From Apiosordaria backusii (taxonomy: Eukaryota; Ascomycota; Sordariomycetes; Sordariales; Lasiosphaeriaceae), in the NCBI GenBank assembly GCA_030549205.1, contig JAUKTV010000006.1, positions 2,002,501 to 2,066,500 of the forward strand: 64,000 nucleotides of DNA. Reading direction: 5' to 3'. Below the pieces are notes generated by a model. That model was not told the origin of the DNA, made no database searches, and saw only the letters and a list, made by a program, of their open reading frames with translations. Each line of letters begins with the position of its first letter. Position 1 is the first letter of the stretch. Both the position numbers and the translations under genes were made by a program. Of this stretch, positions 9,847 through 22,820 are shown in pieces.

Positions 9847-11957
9847 CTATAAAAGGGTTATTCTGCTTGTTTTGTGACTGCCAAGAGACTTCCAGTTATC
9901 GACCTGATCACATGCAATTTCTGCAACGCCGCTTCGTGTATACACCCCAGGTTCTCCCGCTACTGGTGACAACAACAAGAACCAAACCGAGAAACCCGAC
10001 AGGAATGAATTCGAAAGCCTGCAAAACAACGCCAAGCAATTAACTTCCATTTCGTCCTCAATGTCAAAATCTGGGATAGCTTTTCCGAGCTTCCTCCTCT
10101 GTCGTTCGTCAAACAACTCATACGTGACATATCTCTCGTCTTCAGCTGGAATCTTTCGCACCCGGAGAAGGTTGAGAGAGCCAAGAATAACCAGAGTGCC
10201 ACTTGTGACGCTCCCAAGCGGCAAGGCTCGATCCGTTAAGCTAGTGTCAAAGCTTATAATCTCAATCATGGTAATAAACTCGTGATTGAGATAATATTTC
10301 GAGATCGGCCAAATAACCATGCCAGGCTGGGATATCCACGACCAACATGGACGGGCATTTTTTGGGTCTTTTCCTTTCTGAAATCCAAAACATTGCCAAG
10401 ATAACCCAATTTCGATGTTTTTGAGCCAGATGCCGGCCAAGTATGGAGATTGAAGATGCTGTTGGAAAAGAGCTGCAACGGCGGAGATGGCGGGCAGCCT
10501 ATCGGAGGGAAATGTCAACATCCGAAGAGAATATGACAGAGAAAGGATTTCGTGGTACCAGAAATGCAAAATTTCCATTTCTGATGAAGCTAATAGCTTG
10601 ATTGGGAGCCTAGGCAAAGTGTTGGAACTGCGATCCCAATGCAATATGTTGTCCTGAGACATGAAGCCTTTGCGACATTCCCACACTAGACCGTAAGATG
10701 TATAGTGTAGAATACGGCGAGACAATGCTTGCTCCTGGAAAGTCCAAGCCCGAGCTGTCAACGGTGTGCTTTGGATGCTATCGGGGCGAGGAAATGTAGC
10801 CACAGGTGCAAATAGATGTAGCTTGCTCTTAGATCCATCATCGAGAGCAGTAGATATTTCTACTTTGAACCCAACACCATCCTCGAGAGTTAACAATCTA
10901 CGTTCTCTCTCATCGTTGAAACATCCTTCCGTTGACGCCTTGCTGATATCAACAGATACTGTAAGCCATGCTTTATGGTAAATCATTGCCATTTTGGCAA
11001 TTTCGTCGACCACATCGCTAGAGCAGTCTTGAATGATGCATAGAGCATCAATCCACAGATATTTCATGCCCAACTTCTTGCAGATACAAACTGCGTCTTT
11101 TAACGTAGCCGGAAGCTTTGCGTAAGGTATCTGGTTCCTATGCAGTCGCACATTGTCCTTGGTCGTCGTATATGACTTGCCTGAGCTGTAGCCCCAGCAG
11201 TAGCTTAGGGCGATGTATTTCGGACAATGGGTTGCGTCAGAAAGTTCGATTAGGCGGATTTTGGGATTGTTGGAGCTAGGACCGGATGAAGGGTGCAGCT
11301 CAATCAGTCTTCTAGGCTGAGCTGAGCTGTTTGACTTTAAGAATTGCTGGGAACACTGAGGGTGGTATTTCAAGCAGTTATTGATCCAACTTCTCGCCGT
11401 GCTGAAGGCCTTCTTTGAGCTGGTCTTTGTGACGTGGTTTATAGGGAGAACTCCAAAAGCGATAGCAGGATCCACTAAATTAAATTTAGTAGATTGCCCC
11501 AAAAAAAAGACGGGAGGGGGAGTAGGGGAACAAAAGAGGAAGCTTAGTGTTGAGAAGAAACTGTGAAAGAGCCCTCACTTTTTGTGGATGTGTTAACTGC
11601 AAAAAAATCATGTTGAAAGAGAACTGGCTTGTAATCCTCGAACAGTATCTCGATCACGGCCCCAAACGAAGAGCCCGCGGCGTCAACACCATATCTCTTC
11701 AGCTTCAGTCGAACAGTACATTCATCAGCAGAATGTTTTCCGTTATTAAGCCCCGTCGCTTGCTTGGTATAATGCGCCAAGTGTCGGCATAGCGAGCATC
11801 GCTCGGCGCTGCGTTGCAGAGTCGAACCGACGGTCAGATGCTTGAAGCCTTGTGAGCTTGCGAGGGCCTGAATGTTTATAGAACTGCAGGTCACGCAAAG
11901 ACAATTTGGTGGCAGCTCACAGCCATCCTCATGGTTTTCAAGATCGTGCTCGACCAT
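9847..11957 (-). CDS. HET-domain heterokaryon-incompatibility protein
   Basis: Two exons on the minus strand, 11957-11579 and 11474-9847, encode about 668 residues. The intron has donor GTGAGG, branch CTAAA and acceptor TTTAG, phase 1. Exon 1 carries an N-terminal Cys module (LCVTCSSINI; CSLCRHL) common ahead of HET domains. Exon 2 has the HET blocks in order: YIALSYCWG, LPATLKDAVCICKKLGMKYLWIDALCIIQD (split here for length: LPATLKDAV, then LWIDALCIIQD), then ARAWTFQEQALSRRIL. The C-terminus is variable, as in the family. HET domains are TIR-related and trigger growth arrest or cell death on non-self recognition after hyphal fusion; the partner of this one is unknown. The gene looks intact. 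It stands alone between relic sequences, typical of accessory, fast-evolving HET loci. Confidence 0.85.
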
Positions 11958-13963
11958 GTTGTTGATGCGGCAACGTCACTCAAACCCCAAAACCCCGAGG
12001 GTCCCGAGTGGCTGTTTGCGTACATGATTTTCAAAAGGGACGTCAAGAATATTTAACAGGTGGGCTGCCTACAGCCCCGGCTCAGGCAGCAGACTTGACA
12101 GCTGGTGTAGATTTTGGATAGCATAACATCTTGCAATATTAGTATAGAATATCTAAGTTAGTGGAAGAAGGCTTTGCCGGAAAATTGCAGGCGGAGCGCG
12201 CAGGTATCGTGATGGAGTCGCCAGTGAGGGGCAACCCCCCTACCAAAAAAAAGCCCACGATAGAGCAAACGCTTCCGCGAATGTTCAGGATCTAGGGTGA
12301 CCTGCGGCTCGAAACTCGGTCTGTAACTTCGCAGCAAGCTAGACACCTTATTTCTAGGATAAAGGATTGCATTAAGATCAGCTGCCTGGCTCCAAACGGA
12401 GTGGGGACAGGCAAAGGATTTACATTCTCAGGGGTTATGCCTGCTAATGTTGCTGCCGGCACGGGAATTGACAATCAAGACAGTCAAGTTGGGCAGGTCG
12501 GAAATGGAGATTCAAAAGGAAATGATATAGTGGCACTGGTGTTGTTGGGGTGAGTATGGCTGTTATGATGATGGGCTTATCTCTATCCGGTTTGGTTTGG
12601 CAGTTGACTTGGTACTGGTAAACCTTTCAGTTTAATAGCTATCTTGGTAATTAGTTTATTCGCATGTACTTATCGCGGTCTATAATAATGGTAGGGTAAT
12701 CTTCCTCTAGTTTAACATATTACTAATTGTCCCAGGTTGTGGCATGTGTTGGTGGTTGATACCTAGGTACCGTAGGTATACCGCTCCGGCGAATTGATCT
12801 GATAGATCAGTTTGCGGTCTATCTTTTCATAGTGTAGGGGTCAGCTTCACATATCTGACTCACTACACTAACTGGGGTTTCAATATGGAGGGTATCAGGA
12901 AGGGTATCGGAGAGGTTTTGAGACACATCTTGAAGCACGCCCTCGCGTGCAGGCCCGGGCTGGTTCATGCCCGCAGGCACCTCTTCTTCCATCACAACAT
13001 TCTGAGTCTCGAGAACAACCGCTGAGGCATCTGTCTGCTGTGTCTCGGTGACGGCAGGGTTGCCTGGGACTTGTTTGTCTTGGACTTGTTTGTACACCGG
13101 CCTTTGGGAGGCGGCGGAAGGATTTCGTTTTCCTCATCGGAGGTAGTGGCGTCGGCATCTTACCCTCAAAACCTTCCAGACCAGCGTCGAGGAGGCTGCA
13201 TCTCTCAGGTAAATCTTATGGCGCAAATAGTGATGGCTTCAAGCCTGCAATAATGTATGTTCATTGGGAATGATGCCTGATCGAAGCGTATCAAGTCAGA
13301 GTAGAAGGGGCAGAGATGTTGAATATAAGCCGTCAGACAGGTTCCATTGCTAACTACGCAGTGGGGCCTGTGACCTTTTTCAGCAAGAGATTGCTCCTTG
13401 TTAGGTACGTAGGTACCTAATACTCTGACTGACAATAAGCCATAAGTGACTCTATGCACGTCGATGGTATTCCAAAAGAAATACAAGACCAAGGGTCAGG
13501 TATTTGATAATATGAAAGGGGTATTCGTTAGATCTTCTTACCAATAATTTCCCCTTCCCAATACATTCCTTATTTGCAAGCCCTCATTGCTAGTAACAAA
13601 ATCTACCCAAGTACCGTACACTAATACCAACCACATCACTTCGGACTTTAACCGTTTTTTACTTCAACGAGAACCGTAACCAGTTGTTTATTTCTTTGCC
13701 GATTGAGGCTGTGGGTCAGGGGTTTGTTCTCCGTAACATAAGCCACTGCAAAGAGAGAAGCTGTCGAGAATACCTTGAGAGAACCTCCAAAGAGCGCTCC
13801 CAAAACCATCAAGGTCACTCTCAATGGCCCGGGAAGAAGTCCCGTGAAGCCCCCGACAAAGGCTTGTTGAAGTCCCCGTTAAAGTCCAGTCGAAGAATCC
13901 CACCAAAAAGTCCCCAGCAATTCGTCGAGTGGTGAGTGGGTAACGTGAAGACATGATAAGTTT
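11958..13963. other. intergenic with a possible gene relic
   Basis: About 2 kb between the divergent 5' end of the HET gene and the 3' end of the MFS gene. Apart from the possible relic at 12819-13165, no coding sequence, RNA gene or repeat is supported. Confidence 0.4.
12819..13165 (-). pseudogene. possible relic of an unrecognised gene
   Basis: Read on the minus strand, one frame gives an acidic stretch (DATTSDEENEILPPPPKG, about 13160-13100). An adjacent frame continues with a natural-looking composition (VTETQQTDASAVVLE, then VVMEEEVPAGMNQPGP) to the stop at 12819. This looks like one coding sequence broken by an indel near 13095. No family is recognised. It may also be chance; confidence is low. 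Confidence 0.25.
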
Positions 13964-15848
13964 CTAGTAGACGTATCGAAATGTGATGGCTTTGTCGCCC
14001 TTTTCAGAGAGTTCTTCTGGAGTGTATTGACTGAGAGCGCCTTCCTCAATCTTTCTCTCCCTTCTCTTGTTCGCACTGCTGTATCCCACAAGCAGGGTCA
14101 ATGACGCAACGATGCCAGCGCCAATGAAGCCAAGTTCCAGGCCGTGGCCAAGTTGGTATCGAGGAGCATCTTTCGCTCGATAAAAGTTTGATGCCATGGC
14201 CTTACAAGTCAATTGTTAGTACCCTTGTCGAAACTACGCATAGAAGAAGACAGGAAATTGACCTACACCTCCGAGGTTCCCGACCCCTATTTGAACCGCC
14301 ATCCCTACCGAACGCTTCAATGACCCAGCCAGATTGTTCGACAGCCAAGAAATGACGCCTGGGAATGCCGGGTAGATTGCGCAGGCCGCGATAAAAACTC
14401 CACCATAGACCACGCGTGGGTTTCCTGACGCAATACACCTGGTATTGTTAGCGAGCATCTTTCTGCAGTCACAGAGAAACTCACATGGTGAAACCAACGA
14501 CCATGATTAGCAACGGAACAATGATGAATGGGCTCCTTCGTCCCACTCGGTCGGAAAAGTAGGCGACGATAACGGCAAGAATCGCAGCAGTGATGTAAAT
14601 TGGGACAGTCATGAGTTGTGCAGTGCTGCTCTGGTATCCCAGTGTGCGGATGATTGTTGGCAGAAATAAGCTGATTCCGTACAACGGACAGACAATCTGG
14701 AAATTGTTAGTGCTGAAGACTTGAAGGGCACACCAAGGGCTATCTCAGGGGTAATTCAGGGGTACGTACCCCCCAGTAAACAAAGATGTTGACCCAGATT
14801 TGCCAATCCAAAAATGCCTGCTTGACGTATTTCCACTTAAAGTCGTCCGCCTGGGCCACCATGGATCGGGAAACCTCGCTTTCATTCCTCTTACTCTGTC
14901 CTTGGTACTTGAGCCGGAACACCACAAAGGCACGCTCCTCCTCGGTCAAAAAGGTTGCTGTGTCGGGAAAATCATGCAAAGTAAAAAAGGCCCATATAGC
15001 GACCAATACAGTTGCAATCCCTGATATGTGTCAGCCTGAGGAATGTAGGTATCAATGAGGTTGAGCAAACCTACCCTCCAAAATAAAAATCCACTGCCAG
15101 CCATGTAGCCCTCCAACACCGCTCATCTTCCCGATGGCAAATGCCAACAGTCCACTGAACGCACCCGCGATGGAAGCTGCACTGAAAAACATTGCTTGTC
15201 TAAGCTGCATCTCCTCACGTTTGTACCAGTTTGTCAGATAATAAGCAACCCCTGGAAAGAGACCGGCCTCCGCAACGCCCAAGAATATGCGAGCCGTCAA
15301 TAGCCCGGTAAAGTTGTGCACGATTCCCATCAAGGTCATCACCACACCCCATGCAACCATAATGGCCGGAAGCCAGATGGACGGTCGAACCTTTTTTAGC
15401 ATCAGGTTACTGGGGACCTCGAACGCGGCATAGGTGAAAAAGAAGGCTGTGAGGCACCAGTTGTATTGGTCATCTGTCAAGCCGAGATCCTCTTGAAGAC
15501 CTTCTATTTTGGCGTTGCCAATGTTGCCACCTGGATGGAAGAGTTAGATGTTAAACACTGAAGACGGAAGCGCAAGGCACTAACGGTCAAGAAAAGATAG
15601 TAGGTATAACAAGGCAAGCATGGGAATCAGGCGCATATCCATCTGTGAATCCGACAGTTAGTATCAAGAATTTTGTTCAAATTCAAATGAAAGGGCCAAC
15701 TTACTTTGCGCAAAATTGCCTTCTCATCCAAATGGGCAAATGACTCTCTAGTCACACCCCCTATCCTTTCGATCTCACTCCGTTCTGCTTCTTCAGACTG
15801 TGAAGCCGCATCGTGCTTTTCGGGCAGACTGGCCCCCTGGACACTCAT
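13964..15848 (-). CDS. MFS transporter, allantoate permease (Dal5)/ACS family
   Basis: Seven exons on the minus strand can be joined without any frame loss: 15848-15705, 15642-15585, 15530-15075, 15020-14770, 14696-14485, 14438-14267 and 14200-13964, giving about 509 residues. All introns have GT-AG ends. The protein has a charged N-terminus, then DMRLIPMLALLYLLSFLDR (TM1), GNIGNAKIEGL, and NYLTNWYKREE after TM5. ILEG precedes the central loop, and SDRVGRR lies in the second half with about 12 hydrophobic segments. GNPRVVYGG-type and NNLAGSLKRSVGMA motifs are typical of the anion:cation symporter family (Dal5, Tna1, Liz1 relatives). It should sit in the plasma membrane and import a small organic anion such as allantoate, a vitamin or a nicotinate-like compound. 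The substrate cannot be read from sequence. The gene appears intact. Confidence 0.9.
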
Positions 15849-18208
15849 TTTGACTGCTTGAAGGGATAACGATAATGTACGAGTGGTACCGAGGCGCGAA
15901 TGATGATCACCCACGTTGATCGTGGGAGGAACACCGTGCTTTTAATCCCACATCTTAGCACGCTTATTTCCTGACATTCCTCAGACGATGATGCAAATCC
16001 CGGGCCACCCTCGGTTTGCACGTCCCGCCCCCGCACCATCTTCCCCCGCATCCCCAGCTTATCCCCGCGATCTTGCCCAGTCTGGTTGAGATCGTCAACC
16101 TCATTCCTTGAAATCCTACATCCTTGAGCTGATTCTTGCCACGTCGTCAGTGGCGCGGGGTATCAACTCTCGCGGATAACTGGCTATGACGGAGAAAGAA
16201 ATGCGCTTTCAGACGGCTAGCACTGATTGAGCTAGGTACTGAAAGCCTCGGCCAGGAGCATTTAAGGCCGGAGGGTGTTTTCTGAAAAAGGAAGCTGGTT
16301 GAACCTGCCTTGCTGACAAAAGTTCATTTTCCAGGCAAGGTGGGTTAGAATCTTATTTGAGATTAAGGTTCATCGCGCAAAAAGAATTGTACAAAAGTTT
16401 TCTACAGTGAAGGAGATGTATACCACGACAAAGCTAACCGCGGCTCGCCTTAGGCGAGGTGATTGCTCACCTCTTTGATTGTAAAAGAACCACCCACAAG
16501 ATAGAATTCCAGATGCAGTAAATACAGAAAAGGATGGACTATTTAGGCATTCTGGCGGATCCTTCTAGTTTGAAGGTGATTTTAAAATGAAGTGGAGCGT
16601 ACATATGACTTGAATAAAGAAATCATCACCACACAGACGGAGTTGATCTTGAGACACAGTATGTGCCCATTAGCCAGGCCGATAGGTAGGTGGGGAGCAC
16701 TCAGCCGTGTCATGACTAGTTCTCAGCCTTACACTAGTATTGAAAGCCTGGAAACCTTGCATATTGGAGAGCTTTACTGGATTGCAGGTTCGTCTTGGCC
16801 ACACAGACCATAGTAACATTTCGAATGGTCATCTAGGCGCTCGGTCCTAAAGGAAAAGAACATCTAACTCGGTCTATCGACATGCATCAGAGTCTGTCCA
16901 ATCCCCCAACCTACAGTAGCTAGAGTGTCATGTCTAAGACTAAATCTTAGATAGTAGTGTATATTGTATGTTCGTAAGTATCGTAGGAGGAGCTGTTGTC
17001 CTTTTGATCTGTGGGGTTCATGATGACGATGATGGAGAGTGTTATTGTAATAGTTCGTCACCGATCCCTCTAGCAGCGGCATTGCAAATGGGTGACCTGG
17101 CACGCCCTGCACTAAAAAGCACTGGCAGCACTAGTACCTACACCATCTAGCACATAGACTACTAGATACACGCGTTCGGATTACATTTAAATGTTAAATA
17201 AACCCTTTTGGAGGCCTATTGAGTATTCTAAGACGCCTGACGACTATCTTAGCAGGCCTACTGACTACCTATCTTTAAAGGTGTACTATGTTTTGAGGCC
17301 TAACGGCTATCTTGTGCGGTTTGTGAAGTGTGCTTTGATGCCTGTTCAGCACTTGCAGTCCCGGTTCTTTTGTCCACAAAGTGCCTAAACGCCACGAGAA
17401 CGTATATGAGAGTCACAGTAGCTACTGGAAGCAGTTGTGTACCGGCTACCTTACTTTTGCTCTGCGGATCCAGCATACGTTACAGGATTGTTGCGAGTGG
17501 TCAGGAAATGGGAGTGGCCAGTCTCACAGGAGAGGGATTTCAGAATTTGGTCTTTGTTATGGCCCCACAGCTGAAGGCTAGATGTGACTGGAGGTCAAAT
17601 ATAATATTGATATTGATCGATGGAGGACTTCAATAGAATACAGGAATTGTTGGGCCTATTTGAATCCCAATCCCACCTGCGGACCTCCACGCTAAATTGA
17701 ACGGAATACCGCGGAACCCTAGTGCTGGTTCACTTGTTAAGAATTCCTCCGCGTAATCCTCCGCGTAATCCATGGTGTTGAGCCAGCCTGTGACCGGCTG
17801 AGGCTTGACTCAGCCCACCTACCTTAGCTCAGGGCTTTGACCCATAACAGTCTTCGATAGCGACAACAAGCTGGAATTACCCCGATACCAGTCATGCTCG
17901 GTTTCACCCCGAAGATGAACCCCCACAAATCCGTGTCGATAATCCCAAATAAACATGGTGGGTCGTGGGCTGAGGCTCTGCCGGTGGATCCCCGGGTTGA
18001 GTCCGCCAACATTCGGAATCCAGGCCAATGGCGTGACTTGTCAACGGAACCATGCCGAACAGCAGGGATGGCCGAGATGACGCCTCCACTGTCAGGCGAC
18101 ATTCGCATGCTTGAAAAGGTACCTTAGACAAAATGCGAGGAATCGTTGCCGGGAAACATCATCAACCAAGTTGTCAACTTGAAAGGCAAACGTCAGAGAA
18201 CCAACATC
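15849..18208. other. intergenic, divergent promoter region with a minisatellite
   Basis: About 2.4 kb between two divergently transcribed membrane transporter genes (MFS, minus; ABC, plus). It contains the 21-bp minisatellite at 17211-17315. No gene could be supported in the rest. Confidence 0.45.
17211..17315 (+). repeat. 21-bp minisatellite, plus orientation
   Basis: Five imperfect units averaging 21 bp (21, 21, 25, 17, 21) follow the pattern RAGGCCTAYYGACTATCTTW. The reverse complement of the same unit forms the arrays at 31716-31862 and 34276-34357, so this is a dispersed family. Confidence 0.7.
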
Positions 18209-21200
18209 ATGGCCGGGGCACCAAGCCGCGCCGCGAGCACCGTTGGGACAGGCGACCCGGGCAGCTCGGGGGCCAACACGCTCACCGACCATGATCCTTA
18301 TCAGAACGGGCGCCGGTCCTTTATAGTCGGCGCTGATGTTTCTGAACTGCAACAAATTGCGTCTGTTCTGTCACGACACCAATCCCATGTACGTCAACCG
18401 ACTGAAAACCTTGATCCAACCTTGGACCCCGAATCGGAGCATTTCGACGTGGCACAATGGGCATGCCATTTTGTAGGCCAAGTCAACAAGCAGGGACACA
18501 AAGCAACCCATCTGGGCGTTGTCTTTCGGAATCTTGATGTGTTTGGATCAGGTTCAGCTCTGCAACTTCAAGACACGGTCGACTCGGTTCTGCTCGCCCC
18601 CTTCGGCTTGGCGAACTGTTCAGGGGCCAGAAAAAGGAGACAAAACATATTCTTCATGAATTCAACGGCTTGTTCAAGAGCGGTGAACTTCTTGCCGTCC
18701 TTGGCCGTCCCGGATCAGGATGCAGCACCTTTTTGAAGAGCCTCTGCGGGGAGCTGTATGGGTTGACAATGGGGAAACGGTCACTCATCCACTACAATGG
18801 CGCGTCTCAAGCTCAGATGAAGAAGGAGTTCAAGGGCGAGGTTGTGTACAATCAAGAGGTCGACAAGCACTTTCCCCATCTCACAGTCGGCCAGACGCTT
18901 GAGCACGCTGCTGCGATGCGCACCCCCTCGAACCGGGCCGAGGGCATGTCGCGTTCCGAATACTGTCATTACATCGCCCGCGTCGTCATGGCAGTCTTTG
19001 GTCTCAGTCACACCTATCACACCAAGGTGGGAAATGACTACGTGCGTGGTGTCTCGGGAGGTGAAAGAAAGAGGGTCAGTATTGCAGAGATGATGGTGGC
19101 TGGTTCCCCTATTTCGGCTTGGGATAACAGCACGCGTGGTCTCGACTCAACTTCGGCGCTCAAGTTTGTCCAAGCTCTTCGGCTATACTCCAACGTTGCT
19201 GGCTCAGCCAACGCGGTCGCCATGTACCAAGCCAGTCAGGCCATTTACGACGAATTCGACAAGACAACCGTTCTTTATGCCGGTCGCCAAATCTACTTTG
19301 GCCCTGCCAATGCAGCCAAGGCCTTCTTTGAGCGCCAGGGATGGTTTTGTCCTCCACGCCAGACCACTGGCGATTTCTTGACATCTGTCACCAGCCCCGA
19401 GGAACGCATCCCTCGACCTGGCATGGAGCAAAAGGTGCCGCGGACACCCGAAGATTTTGAGCAGTACTGGCTCGCTTCACCCGAGTTCAAGGCTCTCCAA
19501 GCGGAAATGGCCGCATACGACCAAGAATTTCAGGGAGAGCGCCAGGTGGAAAGTCTCAGCCATCTGCGAGAGACCAAAAATCACAAGCAAGCCAAGCACG
19601 TTCGACCTGGCTCTCCCTACATCATCAGCATCCCAATGCAGATCAAGCACAATACCGTTCGCGCCTACCAGAGGGTGTGGAACGATATCTCAGCCACTCT
19701 GGTCAACGTCGGTGCCAATTTGATCTTGGCCCTCATTATCGGTTCCATCTTTTACGGCAACCCGGATGCAACGGCTGGATTCGAAGGAAAAGGATCCGTC
19801 TTGTTCATGGCCATCCTGCTTAACGCCCTCACGGCCATCTCGGATATTGACAGTCTTTACGACCAGCGACCCATTGTCGAAAAGCACCACTCCTACGCCT
19901 TTTACCATCCCGCCACCGAGGCAGCAGCTGGTATTGTGGCAGACTTGCCCATCAAGTTTGCGGCAGCCGTAGTGTTCAATCTCATTGCCTACTTTCTTGC
20001 CGGCCTGGGCAGGACACCCTCTCAGTTCTTCCTCTACTTTTTGATCTCGTACATCTCGACCTTTGTCATGAGCGCCATTTTTCGCACTCTGGCAGCCATC
20101 ACCAAGACCGTCTCTCAAGCCATGACTTTGGCGGGTGTGCTGGCACTGGCCTTGGTCATGTACACTGGTTATATTATCCCCGTGCCTCGGATGCATCCTT
20201 GGTTTGGCTGGGTTCGGTGGATCAACCCTATTTACTATGCCTTTGAGATTTTGGTTGCCAATGAGTTCCACGAAAGGGAATTTACATGCTCGGATATCAT
20301 TCCGCCCTTTTCTCCCCCGCAAGGATCCAGTTGGATTTGTGCCAGCTCTGGAGCGGTGGCTGGCAGAGAGACTGTGAACGGAGATGCATACATTTCTGTT
20401 GCCTACCAGTACACATATGATCACGTTTGGAGGAACTTTGGCATCCTCATTGGGTTTTTGATCTTTTTCGTGGGAGTATACTTTGCTGCCGTGGAACTGA
20501 ATTCGTTCGTCACAAGCACGGCCGAAGCCTTGGTCTTTCAGCGAGGACATGTCTCTTGCCATCTGCAAAAGGGGAGGGATGAGGAAAACGGGGATGGCAA
20601 CAAAGATGCTGTCGCTGCAGAAAAGGGAGCGCAGGACCCCGGGAACAGTGCGAATGAGCCTCAGAAGGACATCTTTACTTGGAAAGATGTCGTGTATGAC
20701 ATTGATGTCAAGGAGGGCAAGCCCCGGCTGTTGGATCATGTTTCTGGATGGGTCAAGCCTGGCATTTTAACAGCCCTCATGGGCGCTTCGGGTGCCGGCA
20801 AGACGACTTTATTGGACGTCCTTGCCCAGCGAACGAGCATTGGTGTTGTTACTGGAGACATGCTTGTCAATGGCAGGCCATTTGGTGCCGACTTTCAGCG
20901 TCAAACGGGATATGTTCAACAGCAAGGTGTGTTTTATTCTCTCTCAAGCCGGGCCCTTCTGACCTTTCATCACCAGATCTTCACTTGGACACTGCAACCG
21001 TCAGAGAGAGTCTTCGCTTCAGTGCCATGCTCCGTCGCCCCAAGACCGTATCCAAAGCAGAAAAGTTTGCCTTTGTGGAAGAAGTCATCAAGATGCTCGG
21101 CATGGAAGAATACGCCAACGCGGTTGTCGGTATACCGGGAGAGGGTCTCAATGTCGAACGGCGAAAGCTACTCACGATTGGCGTTGAGCTGGTAGCCAAA

Positions 21201-22703
21201 CCCAAACTGTTGCTGTTCCTGGACGAGCCCACGAGTGGCCTTGATTCACAGAGTGCCTGGGCTATTTGTGTCTTTTTACGCAAACTGGCCGACGCGGGTC
21301 AGGCTGTTTTATGCACTATCCATCAGCCCAACGCCCTCTTGTTTCAGCAATTTGACCGGCTTCTGTTCTTGGCCAAAGGTGGAAAGACGGTGTACTTTGG
21401 AAACATTGGGCAGAATTCCAAGTCCTTGCTGAATTACTTTGAGCACCATGGAGCCAGGCTCTGCGGCGATGATGAGAATCCCGCCGAGTACATGCTCGAG
21501 ATTGTGGCCGAGGGCATCAACAACCAGGGCCAAGATTGGCATTCGGTCTGGAAAGAAAGCCAGGAGTCCAAGGATGTGCTTGCTGAGATTGACAGGATTC
21601 ACGCTTCTTCTCAACAGGACCCTCCCACTGCTCCCGCCGCGGGAGAGACCAACTCCGAGTTCGCCATGGCTTTCCATGCGCAGGTATGGGAAGTAACAAA
21701 GCGCATCTTTCAGCAGTACTGGAGAATGCCCGGATATGTCCTGGCCAAGTTTGCACTGGGCATTATGTCTGGTCTCTTCATCGGTTTCACCTTTTTCCAG
21801 GCCGATGGGACGCAAGGGGGTACGAGAAATATCGTTTTTGCCGTGTTTATGGTTACTACCATTTTCACAACACTTGTGCAACAGGTTGGTGACCCCTGCC
21901 CCCGTTTTTTCCACGGTTTGCTCTTTGTTTTGATTGGCTGCTGGGTGACTACTAACTCGTAAAAGATTCAACCCCTATTCATCACCCAACGATCGCTCTA
22001 CGAAGTCCGCGAGCGCCCTTCCAAGGCCTATTCCTGGAAAGCGTTTCTCATCGCCAACATCGCCGTCGAAATCCCTTATCAGATTCTCACCGGTATCCTC
22101 ACATTTGCCTGCTTCTACTACCCGGTTGTCGGGACAGGTCAGGCCTCTTCCCGCCAAGGCCTCATTCTGCTTTTTATTATCCAGTTATTTATCTATGCCA
22201 GCGCCTTTGCACACATGACAATCGCCGCCATGCCGGATGCCCACGCTGCAGCTGGTATCGTCATTCTTCTGACCATGATGAGCACCATCTTTAGCGGCGT
22301 GCTCCAGATGAGAATCGCGCTGCCTGGGTTTTGGGTGTTCATGTATTACGTCAGTCCCTTCACGTACTGGATCAGCGGAATTGTGTCGACTGTGTTACAT
22401 GAGAGGCGAGTTGAGTGCTCCATCTCGGAGACCTTGATCTTTGACCCCCCTCAGGGAATGAACTGCGCACAGTATCTGTCACCTCTGGAGGGACAAGGTT
22501 CTGGAATGCTTCAGAATCCCTTTGACACCGAAGCTTGCAGATATTGCGGGTTCGGTGTTGCCGATCAATATCTTGCCGGAGTCGACATCTTTTGGGAGGA
22601 TAGGTGGAGAAACTTTGGGATCATGTGGGCGTATATCGTATTCAACATTGCGGTCGCTATCGGAGTTTATTATATTTTCCGGGTGAGAGAGACGAAGAAA
22701 TAG
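18209..22703 (+). CDS. PDR-type (ABCG) multidrug ABC transporter with one frameshift
   Basis: Exons 18209-20926, 20977-21884 and 21966-22703 encode about 1454 residues, the normal length for fungal PDR transporters. Introns: 50 nt (GTGTGT...CAG) and 81 nt (GTTGGT...AAG, branch CTAAC). Order is NBD1-TMD1-NBD2-TMD2. NBD1 has Walker A GRPGSGCST and signature VSGGERKRVS; NBD2 has GASGAGKTT, a degenerate signature LNVERRKLLT and Walker B LLLFLDEPTSGLDS. This asymmetry is usual in Cdr1/Pdr5 relatives. These pumps export azoles and other hydrophobic compounds at the plasma membrane. One base is missing relative to the expected frame in the run of five C at 18597-18601, before HEFNGLFKSGELL. Everything else is open, so either the allele is newly dead or the homopolymer is a sequencing error. 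Confidence 0.9.
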
Positions 22704-22820
22704 ATGATAGAAATGGAATAAGGTAGTCACATAGACATAGGCGTTAGTTTAGACAGACTTTTTATTCCTATCAGGCCCTCCCCTCGGCGCCTCATTAACC
22801 CCCCTTTCACCCGTAACACC

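Noticed and set aside
13684..13954. Overlapping small ORFs 5' of nothing near the MFS 3' end
   Set aside because: Opposite-strand frames of low complexity with no domain; shadows of repetitive AAGTCCC-like sequence.
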